Shown here: piece by piece, positions 17,881 to 26,491 of the stretch
How positions within the stretch are numbered: position 1 is the stretch's first letter
Layout: every line of letters starts with the position of its first letter
Source of the DNA: Halobacillus halophilus
GTDB lineage: Bacteria; Bacillota; Bacilli; Bacillales; Halobacillaceae
DNA length: 64,000 nt
Direction: 5' to 3'
Assembly: GCF_020171985.1 (NCBI RefSeq)
Contig: NZ_JAIVAL010000006.1
Location: forward strand, 124,001-188,000
Notes under the pieces: model-generated
Database searches by the model: none
What the model was told of the DNA's origin: nothing
The model's input: the letters and a program-made list of their open reading frames with translations, nothing else
Made by a program: the position numbers and the translations under genes

Positions 17881-19482
17881 TTACATTCCCCTTTCGAATT
17901 TTTTAGGAAGGATTACCGTAATCACGGTACCCTTATCACCATCACTGCTGATTTCAATGGAACCATCCAGTTTTTCAATTTCTTCTTTTACATTGGCCAA
18001 GCCATACCCGCGATTATCTCCTTTTGAGGAGTAACCCTTATCAAATATTCGCTTCATCTCTTCCTGTTCCATACCTTTTCCAGTATCTTCAATTTCAAAA
18101 ACGATATCTTTGCCTAAGTCTGTGACAAAGAACGTGACCCGCTTCTTATTTTCTTCAGCTACAGCTTCAAATGCATTATTGATGAGATTTCCAAGAATTA
18201 TAATCAATGGAGACAAAGGGATATGGGAGGGAAGTTGACCTAGAGAACTTCCTTCTTCAATCTGGAAATCTATTTTCTTCTCGGAAGCCTTAGCAAACTT
18301 CCCAAGCAGAATCGCTTGCACTTTTTCATCCAAAATGTCCTTGAAAAATACTTCTGACACTTGATTTTGCGAATGAGCTTCATCTTTAATCAAGTGAATA
18401 GCGTCTTCATATTTTTCGAGCTGGATAAGCCCCATGATGACATATAATTTACTCGTAAATTCGTGTGCCTGAGCTCTTAAGTCTTCAGAATATTGTCTGA
18501 CATCAGAAAGGGCATCGACCATTTCCTTCACTTCAGTCTTATCACGTAAGCTGACGACAGTTCCGGTCCTGCTGCCTTCTTCAATGATAGGGTTGCTATT
18601 GACGATGACAATCTTATCTTTGTACTGCAGTTCTTTATTGATCAGCCCTTTATCTGAATCCAGCATATTAAGAAGTTCCGGGGAGTGGATGACATGATGG
18701 ATGGTTTGACCTCTCAAGTCCCCTTGTAAATTCAACAAGCTTCTTGCGGAGAGATTAATCATCGTAATTTTTCCGAGATGGTCGAAAGCTATTAAACCTT
18801 CCTTTACTGATTGGACGATAGCATTTCGCTCCCTGAACAAAGCGGATATTTCAAATGGCTCTAATCCCAGTGTATCTTTCCTTATGCTTCTCGCGAGTAA
18901 ATAACTTCCTCCTATACCGAGGAGGAATACAGAAGCGGAAGCGTAAACGATCTTTCTAATATCCTTCTTAATCTCATCATAGATTGACTTCATCTGGAAC
19001 TCTACAGCCACGGCACCTTCAACCTTCTTATAATCCCCATAATCTACGAGAATTGGTGCTATTGCTTTTAAAGTCTGTGGTTCATCCTGGTCTTTATGTA
19101 AGATATATCGACTGCCAAACACGAGAGAACGATAATAATCCTCCTTTACAATTTCCCCGTTCCATTCCACTCCTGCATAGCTGTACAATTCTCTTTGTCT
19201 ATTGACGATTTTAACGGCACTAGCTCCGACCTCATCCTTGACCTGTGCTACAATGTGATTCATGTTTTCTGTAGATTGACCAACTCGGAATGCTTCCTGA
19301 ATAACAGGCATGTACGATAAGGTCTTGGAAGTCTGAAGAGCGAGGTCTTCGGCATTCTCCACATCTTCATTGGATTCCATCGATGTGAACATGAAGGTGG
19401 CTAAGCTTAAAACGAGGAGGAGCAGGACGGTTACCAATCCTAGTATTTTGATTTGCAAGGATACTCTAAGAAGCTTTTTCAC
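17881..19482 (-). CDS. CitA/DcuS-family sensor histidine kinase
   Basis: A 533-residue membrane kinase. Two membrane helices (about 13-34 and 180-198) flank an extracellular PDC/Cache-like sensor, then a PAS domain (about 218-315). The dimerisation helix has phospho-acceptor His340 in RAQAHEFTSKLY, and a HATPase domain shows NLINNAFEAV, EIEDTGKGM and GYGLANVKEEIEKLDG. This order is the plan of citrate/C4-dicarboxylate sensors. It is co-transcribed with the regulator and probably senses the tricarboxylate outside the cell. Confidence 0.92.
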   Translation of the reverse strand: MKKLLRVSLQIKILGLVTVLLLLVLSLATFMFTSMESNEDVENAEDLALQTSKTLSYMPVIQEAFRVGQSTENMNHIVAQVKDEVGASAVKIVNRQRELYSYAGVEWNGEIVKEDYYRSLVFGSRYILHKDQDEPQTLKAIAPILVDYGDYKKVEGAVAVEFQMKSIYDEIKKDIRKIVYASASVFLLGIGGSYLLARSIRKDTLGLEPFEISALFRERNAIVQSVKEGLIAFDHLGKITMINLSARSLLNLQGDLRGQTIHHVIHSPELLNMLDSDKGLINKELQYKDKIVIVNSNPIIEEGSRTGTVVSLRDKTEVKEMVDALSDVRQYSEDLRAQAHEFTSKLYVIMGLIQLEKYEDAIHLIKDEAHSQNQVSEVFFKDILDEKVQAILLGKFAKASEKKIDFQIEEGSSLGQLPSHIPLSPLIIILGNLINNAFEAVAEENKKRVTFFVTDLGKDIVFEIEDTGKGMEQEEMKRIFDKGYSSKGDNRGYGLANVKEEIEKLDGSIEISSDGDKGTVITVILPKKFERGM

Positions 19483-19739
19483 AGGAAGACCTCCAGATTA
19501 AATGAATGTGAAATCTATTTTAGCAATAAATGATTTTAATAAAAGCTTTGAAAAATATCAGGAAATATGCAGACCTAAAATTTTACAGTCTAAATAAAAG
19601 ACTTTATTGAGTTCGATCACCATATTCAACCACACAAAAAACTCCCTCCTAAGTTTAAACAAATGAGAGAGTTCATGAAATGATTAGGAAAGACTAGTAT
19701 CTCAGAGACACTTTACAAATCATCATGTCCAATCTGGTT

Positions 19740-19988
19740 TTACGAGAAAAGCAAAGCAAGACGCTGGACAGACTCCCGCACCTTATCATCTTCCATATTC
19801 GCAAACCCAATAACCAGCTTCTTTTTCCCTTTCTCCGTCATCTTATAATCCTGTAAAAAGAAGCGGCGAATCGTATATAAGACGATCTTATTTTCTTTGG
19901 CACGCTCCTCAATCTCACTATAGGAAAGAGTAGTTTCAATATCGACTAAAAAATGAAGGGCGGCAGGGATGTTATGAGTGGTAAACAG
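19740..19988 (-). pseudogene. Remnant of a MocR/GabR-type regulator, C-terminal ~80 codons
   Basis: The reading frame on the minus strand gives HNIPAALHFLVDIETTLSYS and continues to a stop with RLALLFS. It matches the C-terminus of the intact regulator at 30804-32216, with about 8 differences over 77 residues by my reading. Homology ends abruptly near 19988, with unrelated AT-rich sequence beyond and no start codon or DNA-binding domain. A weak hairpin with T residues lies downstream on the same strand (about 19628-19672). It is a truncated paralogue, not a gene. Confidence 0.85.
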
Positions 19989-20257
19989 GGTTATCTACAA
20001 GGATGATAGTATATAACGTGTACTCACAACTGTGAAGGCTTATTGGCTAATAAAGAAGTGATATAAAAGGAGCATATTACTTAGTTGGTAGCTCTTGTTA
20101 AATATTCTGGTAAGGTTACTAACTACATCCATAGTATGGGCCACAATTTTTCTTGAGTAGTATCTGTGGGAAGAGCTAAAGTAAAAACGAACATTATACA
20201 AAGCTAATTCAAATTTAATCTAAAATCAATTAAATTTATACAATATTCAAAATAGTG
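19989..20257. other. AT-rich intergenic stretch without a recognisable gene
   Basis: No open frame with coding character, RNA fold or repeat is apparent between the MocR remnant and the lacI promoter. It may be worn-down DNA from the same deletion that truncated the remnant. Confidence 0.5.
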
Positions 20258-20286
20258 TTGAAATTAAGAAATAAATCGTTTAAACT
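20258..20286 (+). promoter_or_regulatory. Sigma-A promoter of the lacI-type gene
   Basis: TTGAAA, a 17-base spacer and TAAACT. The operator at 20291 covers the expected transcription start. Confidence 0.65.
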
Positions 20287-20290
20287 AATT

Positions 20291-20304
20291 TGTAATCGAT
20301 TACA
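20291..20304. promoter_or_regulatory. LacI-family operator 1
   Basis: The perfect 14-bp palindrome TGTAATCGATTACA with a central CG, typical of LacI-family sites. Two further identical copies lie at 21381 and 21448. Its position at the promoter implies autorepression. Confidence 0.8.
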
Positions 20305-20337
20305 TTGATGGAAAGACAGAACAGGATGATTATAATA

Positions 20338-21357
20338 ATGACAAAGATGAGTGATGTAGCTAAGCTAGCTGGGGTATCAACTGCAACAGTTTCTAGAGTG
20401 TTAAGAAACCCTGAGACTGTTACAAAAAATACTAAGGAAAAAGTGCTTGAAGCAATTGAGGAGTTAAAATACCAGCCTAATATGCTTGCGCGCCATTTCC
20501 GGAGGAGTGAAACTAATACTATTTTAGTAGTGGTACCTAACATAATAAATACGGTATTTGCTGAAATTGTGGGAGGAATTGAAGAAGAAGCTGCTAAAAA
20601 TGGTTACAGGGTGTTGCTTCGAAATTCAAATAATGAAATTGATAGTGAATATGGTTCAGTTGAACATATGAAGCAAAGACAAGTAGATGGCATGATTATG
20701 CTTTCACCTAAATTAGATGAAGATACATTATTAGATATAAGCGAAAAATATCCTATTGTGCTAGCGACAGCCCACTTGGATGGAACAAAAATACCTGTAG
20801 TATCCATTGATAATGTTAGCAGTAGTAAAAAGGCTACAAAACATTTACTTGATCTAGGTCATAAAAGAATTGCTCATATTTCTGGTCCGCTATATTCTTT
20901 AATTTCAAAATATAGATTTAAAGGGTACCGGGAGGCTATGAAGGAAAAAGGTATAGAATTTGATACCAACCTTATTCGAGAAGGAGAATTTACGTTTGAA
21001 TCTGGATATGAACAAACGTTGAAGCTTCTCGATCAAAAATTCCCTCCTACAGCTGTATTTGCAGCAAGTGATGAAATGGCTATGGGTGTTATAAATGCGG
21101 CAAAACATCGTGGAATTAAGGTCCCGGAGGAATTAGCCGTAGTTGGTTTTGATAATATTAAATTTTCTGCAATATTTGATCCGCCACTTACTACGATTGC
21201 TCAACCAAAGTATGGTATGGGGAAAAGAGCAATGGAAATGCTCATAAAAAGATTTAATGGGGAGTCATTGGATCAAATGGAGCATACTCTACCTGACGAG
21301 TTAATTATTAGACAGTCTTGTGGTGCGGAACTTAGACAAGATTTATTGCATAACTAA
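20338..21357 (+). CDS. LacI-family transcriptional regulator
   Basis: A 339-residue sugar-responsive repressor. The N-terminal helix-turn-helix and hinge helix read SDVAKLAGVSTATVSRVLRN and YQPNMLARHFRR; the rest is the PBP-like ligand domain with VVGFDNIKFSAIFDPPLTT near the end. ATG at 20338 gives the normal N-terminal length; the open frame extends to a TTG at 20305 that directly follows the operator and lacks a ribosome site. Three identical operators surround the gene, so it very likely controls itself and the seven-gene downstream operon. The effector sugar is unknown. Confidence 0.88.
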   Translation: MTKMSDVAKLAGVSTATVSRVLRNPETVTKNTKEKVLEAIEELKYQPNMLARHFRRSETNTILVVVPNIINTVFAEIVGGIEEEAAKNGYRVLLRNSNNEIDSEYGSVEHMKQRQVDGMIMLSPKLDEDTLLDISEKYPIVLATAHLDGTKIPVVSIDNVSSSKKATKHLLDLGHKRIAHISGPLYSLISKYRFKGYREAMKEKGIEFDTNLIREGEFTFESGYEQTLKLLDQKFPPTAVFAASDEMAMGVINAAKHRGIKVPEELAVVGFDNIKFSAIFDPPLTTIAQPKYGMGKRAMEMLIKRFNGESLDQMEHTLPDELIIRQSCGAELRQDLLHN

Positions 21358-21380
21358 ATTTAGTTTTGCAATTTCAAAAA

Positions 21381-21394
21381 TGTAATCGATTACA
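21381..21394. promoter_or_regulatory. LacI-family operator 2
   Basis: A perfect TGTAATCGATTACA palindrome just after lacI. Its centre is 67 bp from operator 3, a distance that would allow looping. Confidence 0.8.
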
Positions 21395-21447
21395 TTTGCT
21401 AATGAAGGAGGTGAGATCCGGCTTAAGAGAAAGACTTGAACATTTTT

Positions 21448-21461
21448 TGTAATCGATTACA
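21448..21461. promoter_or_regulatory. LacI-family operator 3
   Basis: A third perfect copy of TGTAATCGATTACA, 26 bp before the start codon of the isomerase gene. A TATACT at 21464 could be the -10, but no well-spaced -35 is evident. Confidence 0.8.
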
Positions 21462-21486
21462 TTTATACTAGAAAGGAGTCAATACA

Positions 21487-22257
21487 TTGTCTTATATACC
21501 AGTTGCAGTTCAGATGTTTACTTTGCGGGAGGAAAGCAAGAAAGATTTTAAAGGAACACTAGAAAGGGTAGCAGAGATTGGGTTTAAAGGTGTGGAGTTT
21601 GCTGGTTATGGTGGAATGGAACCAAATGAATTAAGAAAAACGATTGATTATTTAGATTTAAAAGCAGCATCAAGTCACGTTCCTATCTCTTCTATTGAAA
21701 ATGAATTAGAGGAAATTATTCAAAACCAGCACCAATTGGGGAGTAAGCACATAGTTTGCCCGTTTTTACCCCCTGAAAGAAGAAAGAGAGAGGATTATCT
21801 AAAGCTAGTCGATATATTAAATACCGCTGGGCGTAAATGTTATGAGGAAGGAATATCTTTATCCTACCATAATCATGATTTTGAATTAATCGAAATGGAA
21901 GATGGGAGAAAGCCGCTTGAATTATTGCTATCAGAAACGAATCCTGAATGGGTAAAGGCTGAATTTGATATATATTGGTTAACTAAAGCTGGAGAGACTC
22001 CAAGTGTCTGGTTAAATCAATATGCAGACCGAACTCCTCTTATACATTTAAAGGATATGACTACTGATGAAGAACAGTTTTTTGCGGAATTAGGCACCGG
22101 AGGAGTTAGTGTAAAAGATGTTTTAGATAAAGGTGAAAGTAATAAAGTTGAATGGTGGATTGTAGAGCAAGATCAGTCGAAAAAATCCCCGTTTGCGAGT
22201 ATTGAAGATAGTTTTAATTATTTAAAAAAGCATAATATAGTGGCCACTTCAAAATAA
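21487..22257 (+). CDS. Sugar phosphate isomerase/epimerase (xylose isomerase-like TIM barrel)
   Basis: A 256-residue AP-endonuclease-2 type TIM barrel, the family that includes IolE, IolH and many sugar isomerases. The expected metal ligands are visible as CPFLPPE, LSYHNHDFE, KAEFDIYWLTKAG, LIHLKDM and WIVEQDQ. The start is TTG at 21487, eight bases after GAAAGGAG. It is first in the LacI-controlled operon, preceding the ABC importer and two oxidoreductases. Together these suggest a pathway acting on an oxidised (keto) sugar or inositol-like compound. The specific reaction is not deducible. Confidence 0.82.
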   Translation: MSYIPVAVQMFTLREESKKDFKGTLERVAEIGFKGVEFAGYGGMEPNELRKTIDYLDLKAASSHVPISSIENELEEIIQNQHQLGSKHIVCPFLPPERRKREDYLKLVDILNTAGRKCYEEGISLSYHNHDFELIEMEDGRKPLELLLSETNPEWVKAEFDIYWLTKAGETPSVWLNQYADRTPLIHLKDMTTDEEQFFAELGTGGVSVKDVLDKGESNKVEWWIVEQDQSKKSPFASIEDSFNYLKKHNIVATSK

Positions 22258-22274
22258 GAAAGGAGAAGATCAAT

Positions 22275-23540
22275 TTGAAGAAATTATTTAGTGTTATTAT
22301 CTTCTGCTCTATCATTTTTTTGGCAGCCTGCGGCGGTGCATCAACTAGTTCAGGAGGAGGAGATAAAAAAGAGATAGAATTTTGGCATATTGATCCTGGG
22401 GAAAAAGAAGCCGTGTACAAAGATGCGGTGGCACGGTTTGAAGAAGAGCATCCTGACGTGAAAGTAAAAATGCGTCGTATTCCTAATGATTCCTATAAAC
22501 AAAAGCTTTCTGTGGCTATGTCAGGAGGAAATCCGCCAGATGTATTCCATAGCTGGGGCGGAGGCTGGTTAAACCAATTTGTAGAACAGGATAAGGTCAT
22601 GGACATTACAGAAGATATTGATGAATCTCATTTCAATAAACTTGCCCTAGAGAATGGGACTTTTAATGAAAAAGTATATGGTGTACCTCTCGGTCTTTCC
22701 ATTGACGTTGTGTTTTATAACAAAGAGATATTTGAGAAATATAATCTGCAAGAACCAAAGACGTATGAAGAGTGGTTAGACATTATAGACACTCTCAATA
22801 AAAATGGTGTTACACCTATTGCCTTAGCAAATAAGACTAAATGGCCTGGAGCCTACTACTTAATGAATTTTGCTAGTCGTATTGCAGGTCCGGAACTTTT
22901 TGATAGCGCTTTCAATCGTGAAGGCAAAGGTTTTGACGATGAAGCATATGTACAAGCTGGACAGTACATACAAGAAATGGTTAAAAATGATGCTTTCAAT
23001 GAAGGATTTAATGGTATTCCATACGATGAAGGTAGAGGTCGACAATTACTATACTCAGGAGAAGCAGCCATGATGGATATGACCATTTCATTCTTAAACA
23101 ACGTACGATCAGAAGCACCGGACTTTGAAGAAAAATTAGATTTCTTCCTATTTCCCACTATAGAAGGGGGAGAAGGAAAGCAAAGTGAAGTAGGCGCAGC
23201 TACAGGACCAGTTTGGTCAGTATCAAAGAATACTGAAAATGCTGAGCTAGCTGTCGAGCTTGTCAAAGCTTTAACTAGTGAAAAAACAGCCCAAGATTAC
23301 TCGGACCGTACAGGATCACTTAACGGAATTAAGGGAGTAGAGCCTTCTGATGAATTTACTAAACGTTTTTATGAAATCACTCAGAATGCTACTCATATGC
23401 AAATGCCGTACGACCAGACTCTTCCACCAGAGTTAGCAGAGCTTCACAAAGATACTACTCAAGCTATTTTTAGTTTAGAAATGACACCTAAGGAAGCAGC
23501 TGAAAAGATGGAACAAAAGGCAGAGGAAACTTTAGAATAA
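22275..23540 (+). CDS. ABC sugar-binding lipoprotein
   Basis: Family 1 extracellular solute-binding protein, 421 residues. The lipoprotein signal ends in IFLAACGGAS with lipidated Cys, followed by a Ser/Gly linker and the mature start EIEFWHIDPGEKE. The hydrophobic, Trp-rich clefts seen in NPPDVFHSWGGGWLNQF and the AATGPVWSVSKNT segment are typical of oligosaccharide receptors. It sits 17 bp after the isomerase gene in the same operon and is followed by a hairpin and two permease genes. The sugar is unknown. Confidence 0.92.
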   Translation: MKKLFSVIIFCSIIFLAACGGASTSSGGGDKKEIEFWHIDPGEKEAVYKDAVARFEEEHPDVKVKMRRIPNDSYKQKLSVAMSGGNPPDVFHSWGGGWLNQFVEQDKVMDITEDIDESHFNKLALENGTFNEKVYGVPLGLSIDVVFYNKEIFEKYNLQEPKTYEEWLDIIDTLNKNGVTPIALANKTKWPGAYYLMNFASRIAGPELFDSAFNREGKGFDDEAYVQAGQYIQEMVKNDAFNEGFNGIPYDEGRGRQLLYSGEAAMMDMTISFLNNVRSEAPDFEEKLDFFLFPTIEGGEGKQSEVGAATGPVWSVSKNTENAELAVELVKALTSEKTAQDYSDRTGSLNGIKGVEPSDEFTKRFYEITQNATHMQMPYDQTLPPELAELHKDTTQAIFSLEMTPKEAAEKMEQKAEETLE

Positions 23541-23546
23541 TTTGCT

Positions 23547-23570
23547 TGAAGAGAGGACTCCCTCTCTTCA
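23547..23570 (+). terminator. Intercistronic hairpin after the binding-protein gene
   Basis: TGAAGAGAGG / CCTCTCTTCA is a perfect 10-bp stem with a four-base loop and no T tract. This is the classical site for an mRNA-stabilising or attenuating hairpin that keeps binding protein in excess over permeases. Confidence 0.6.
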
Positions 23571-23589
23571 GCAAATAAGGAGGATTCAT

Positions 23590-24531
23590 TTGGAAACACA
23601 TATAAAGGTTGCGCGTTCGCGAACTAAAAGCCAAGCCATTTCCAAAAGAAGTAGTACATTCAAAAATAATCTAACGATTTTTCTCTTCATTGCTCCAGCA
23701 TTTATTATTTATGCGGTGTATGTTCTATATCCTATCTACTCAACTTTCAATTATAGCTTGTACGAGTGGGATGGTATGAGCGAAAAAACATTTATTGGGC
23801 TTCAAAACTATGTGAATTTATTAAATGACGCTATCTTTTGGACATCTTTAACTAATAATGTATGGGTCGTTTTAACTTCAATATTTGTCCAAATACCTTT
23901 AGGTTTAATAATGGCGCTTATGTTATTTGCACCTATAAGAGGGATAAGACTTATGAATAGTGTGTATTTCTTTCCTTTTCTTATGTCTACTGTGGCTATT
24001 GGACTGCTATGGGTTCTTATGTATGATCCAATAAACGGAGTTATTAACCAGCTTATCAATCTGTTAGGGTTTGGGAATATAGCTTGGTTGAGTGGATCTA
24101 ACACAGCAATGATCGCAGTGTTACTGGTAGTAGTATGGCAATTTTCTCCTTTTTATATGATTCTTTTTAAAGCCGCAATTGTCGGGGTCCCAGAAGAATT
24201 ATATGAAGCTGCAGAAATCGATGGAGCCAATGCTTTTACCAAATTCATTCACATTACTTTTCCTATGTTGATGCCTACCATCGTAAGTTCTTCCATCCTT
24301 GCTATTGTAGGATCTTTAAAGGCTTTTGACATTTTTTACATTATGACTGGAGGAGGCCCTAATCATAGTACGGAAATCATGGGGACCTACATGTTCAAGC
24401 AAGCATTTGTGAACTTTAATATGGGTTATGCCAGTGCTATTGCCTTCCTAATGTTCTTTATTGCTTTAATTGTAACAATCATTATTCAGTTGATGGATTA
24501 TTACCGGAAGAAGAAAGGGGCTATTTCATGA
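23590..24531 (+). CDS. ABC sugar permease (MalF/UgpA type)
   Basis: A membrane subunit of about 313 residues with six membrane segments. The EAA loop is EAAEIDGANAFTKFIHIT. I place the start at TTG 23590, preceded by AAGGAGG; the longer frame from 23542 would pass through the hairpin and adds residues with no family counterpart. The gene overlaps the next permease by four bases (ATGA), indicating translational coupling. It works with the lipoprotein at 22275. Confidence 0.88.
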   Translation: METHIKVARSRTKSQAISKRSSTFKNNLTIFLFIAPAFIIYAVYVLYPIYSTFNYSLYEWDGMSEKTFIGLQNYVNLLNDAIFWTSLTNNVWVVLTSIFVQIPLGLIMALMLFAPIRGIRLMNSVYFFPFLMSTVAIGLLWVLMYDPINGVINQLINLLGFGNIAWLSGSNTAMIAVLLVVVWQFSPFYMILFKAAIVGVPEELYEAAEIDGANAFTKFIHITFPMLMPTIVSSSILAIVGSLKAFDIFYIMTGGGPNHSTEIMGTYMFKQAFVNFNMGYASAIAFLMFFIALIVTIIIQLMDYYRKKKGAIS

Positions 24532-25346
24532 TTAACATTATGAAGAAAATTTCTTTGTACATCATTGCTATTTTATTGCTTATCTTCACCGGATATCCTT
24601 TTCTTTATATGATTTCAACAGCTCTTAAAGATCAGAGTAGCTTCTTCGAGAAGCCCTTTGCCTTATTTTCATCGTTTAATTTAGAAAACTTTGTCTCAGT
24701 TTTTGAAATGGGTTTAACTCGTTACTTCTTTAACAGCATATTGATAACGGTGGTTGCGGTAGGAGTGGTTATGTTTATTGGTGCGCTGGCTAGCTATCCT
24801 TTAAGCAGAATGAATTTTAAATTAAACAGAGTCGTTTTTTTACTGTTCATTTCAGGGATGATGCTTCCAATCCACGCTACCCTTATTCCGATATTTAAAC
24901 TCACCGAGAATATAGGGCTTTACGACACACTTTGGGCTTTGTTAGGTCCTTATATCGCTTTTAGTTTACCTATTTCAATTTTCATCTTAACTCAGTTTAT
25001 GAGGGAAATTCCGAAAGCATTGGAAGAAGCTGCTAAAATGGATGGATGCACCCATTTCGGCATTTTTTGGAGGGTGATCCTTCCAATGCTAACTCCTGCT
25101 TTAATGACAGTGTTAATTTATAACTTTATCCATTTATTTAATGAGTTTATTTTTGCACTTGTATTGATCTCGAGCCCTTCCAGTATGACGTTACCTCTTG
25201 GTTTACAAGACTTCAAAGGTGAATTTTCCGTGAACGTCCCTGGATTAATGGCAGCCTTGACCTTAGCTAGTCTACCTATTCTTGTAATCTATCTATTTTC
25301 GCAGGAGAAAGTAGTAAAAGGCTTAGGGGGCGGAGCAGTTAAATAA
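24528..25346 (+). CDS. ABC sugar permease (MalG/UgpE type)
   Basis: Second permease, 272 residues, six predicted membrane segments. The EAA loop EAAKMDGCTHFGIFWRVILP and the C-terminal VVKGLGGGAVK are typical of MalG-like proteins. It overlaps the upstream permease by four bases. No ATP-binding subunit is encoded in the operon, so it would depend on a shared MsmX-like ATPase elsewhere. Confidence 0.92.
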   Translation: MINIMKKISLYIIAILLLIFTGYPFLYMISTALKDQSSFFEKPFALFSSFNLENFVSVFEMGLTRYFFNSILITVVAVGVVMFIGALASYPLSRMNFKLNRVVFLLFISGMMLPIHATLIPIFKLTENIGLYDTLWALLGPYIAFSLPISIFILTQFMREIPKALEEAAKMDGCTHFGIFWRVILPMLTPALMTVLIYNFIHLFNEFIFALVLISSPSSMTLPLGLQDFKGEFSVNVPGLMAALTLASLPILVIYLFSQEKVVKGLGGGAVK

Positions 25347-25377
25347 TAAATAATCGTAATATAAAGGAGAGCTATTT

Positions 25378-26475
25378 GTGAGAAAAGTAAAAGCAGGAGT
25401 CATAGGTTGTGGAAACATCAGTGACATTTATTTCAAAAACTTATCTTCTTTCGATACAGTTGAAATTATTGCGTGTGCTGACCTGAACAAAAAATTGGCA
25501 GAGAAAAAAGCAATTGAGCATCACATTCCTGAGGCTTTACATTTGAACGAGTTGTTTTCACACAGGGAGATTCAACTTGTTATAAATTTAACTCCCCCCA
25601 AAGTACACGCAGAGGTTTCGTTAGAAGCTTTAGAGAATGGAAAACATGTATATAGTGAAAAACCGTTAGCTGTTACAAAAGAAGAGGGAAACCGAATTAT
25701 ACATCGTGCTAAAGAAAAAGGCCTGCTTGTTGGGTGCGCTCCTGATACATTTCTTGGTGGTGGGATTCAGACATGCATGGAGCTAATTCAAACTGGAGAA
25801 ATAGGGCGGCCAATAGCTGCTACAGCCTTTTTAATGAATTCAGGACCTGAGCGATGGCATCCTAACCCTGAGTTCTTTTATGAGAAAGGTGCTGGACCGT
25901 TATTTGATATGGGACCATACTATTTAACAGCTTTGATTCAACTGCTTGGTCCGATTAACTCTGTAGTTGGTTCAACATCTACCCATTTCACTGAACGTGT
26001 AATTCACACGGGGGAAAAGAAGGGGAAAACATTCAAAGTTAATACACCCTCCCATTTTTCAGGGAACATCGAGTTTAAATGCGGTCTTGTAGCTACAATG
26101 ATCATGAGCTTTGATATAGCAGTTCCCAATGCCCCGTCACTAGAAATCTATGGAAGTGAAGGGACCATACGAGTTCCTGATCCTAATCAATTTGGAGGGC
26201 CTGTGTTAATAAAAAAGAAAGGAGAAGATGAGTGGAGAGAGATTAAATTACGCTTTCCTTACACGGTCAATAGCCGCGGGATAGGTGTATTGGATATGGT
26301 GTCCTCACTCCAGCACCAAACTCCATTTAGAGCTAATAGTGAGTTAGCTTATCACGTTCTTGAAACAATGCAAGCTTTCTTTGAATCCTCGGATTCAGGC
26401 GAAAGAAAGAAATTGGAAAGTACGTATCATCCAACACCATTATTCGCTGAAAATTCTTTGTTAAAATCCAAATGA
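25378..26475 (+). CDS. Gfo/Idh/MocA-family oxidoreductase 1
   Basis: An NAD(P)-dependent sugar or inositol dehydrogenase, 365 residues. The Rossmann fold starts with KAGVIGCGNISDIYFKNL; the catalytic EKPLAVTKEEG motif (Lys of EKP) is present at about 94-104. The second domain has GAGPLFDMGPYYLTALIQLLG. The start codon is GTG 25378, preceded by AAAGGAGAG. It is a distant paralogue of the next gene, and the pair probably acts on successive or opposite oxidation steps of the imported sugar. The substrate is unknown. Confidence 0.88.
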   Translation: MRKVKAGVIGCGNISDIYFKNLSSFDTVEIIACADLNKKLAEKKAIEHHIPEALHLNELFSHREIQLVINLTPPKVHAEVSLEALENGKHVYSEKPLAVTKEEGNRIIHRAKEKGLLVGCAPDTFLGGGIQTCMELIQTGEIGRPIAATAFLMNSGPERWHPNPEFFYEKGAGPLFDMGPYYLTALIQLLGPINSVVGSTSTHFTERVIHTGEKKGKTFKVNTPSHFSGNIEFKCGLVATMIMSFDIAVPNAPSLEIYGSEGTIRVPDPNQFGGPVLIKKKGEDEWREIKLRFPYTVNSRGIGVLDMVSSLQHQTPFRANSELAYHVLETMQAFFESSDSGERKKLESTYHPTPLFAENSLLKSK

Positions 26476-26491
26476 ATGAAAGGATGACCAG

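Noticed and set aside
19628-19672. Separate terminator feature downstream of the MocR remnant
   Set aside because: The stem has an internal mismatch and serves no intact gene; it is noted only with the remnant.
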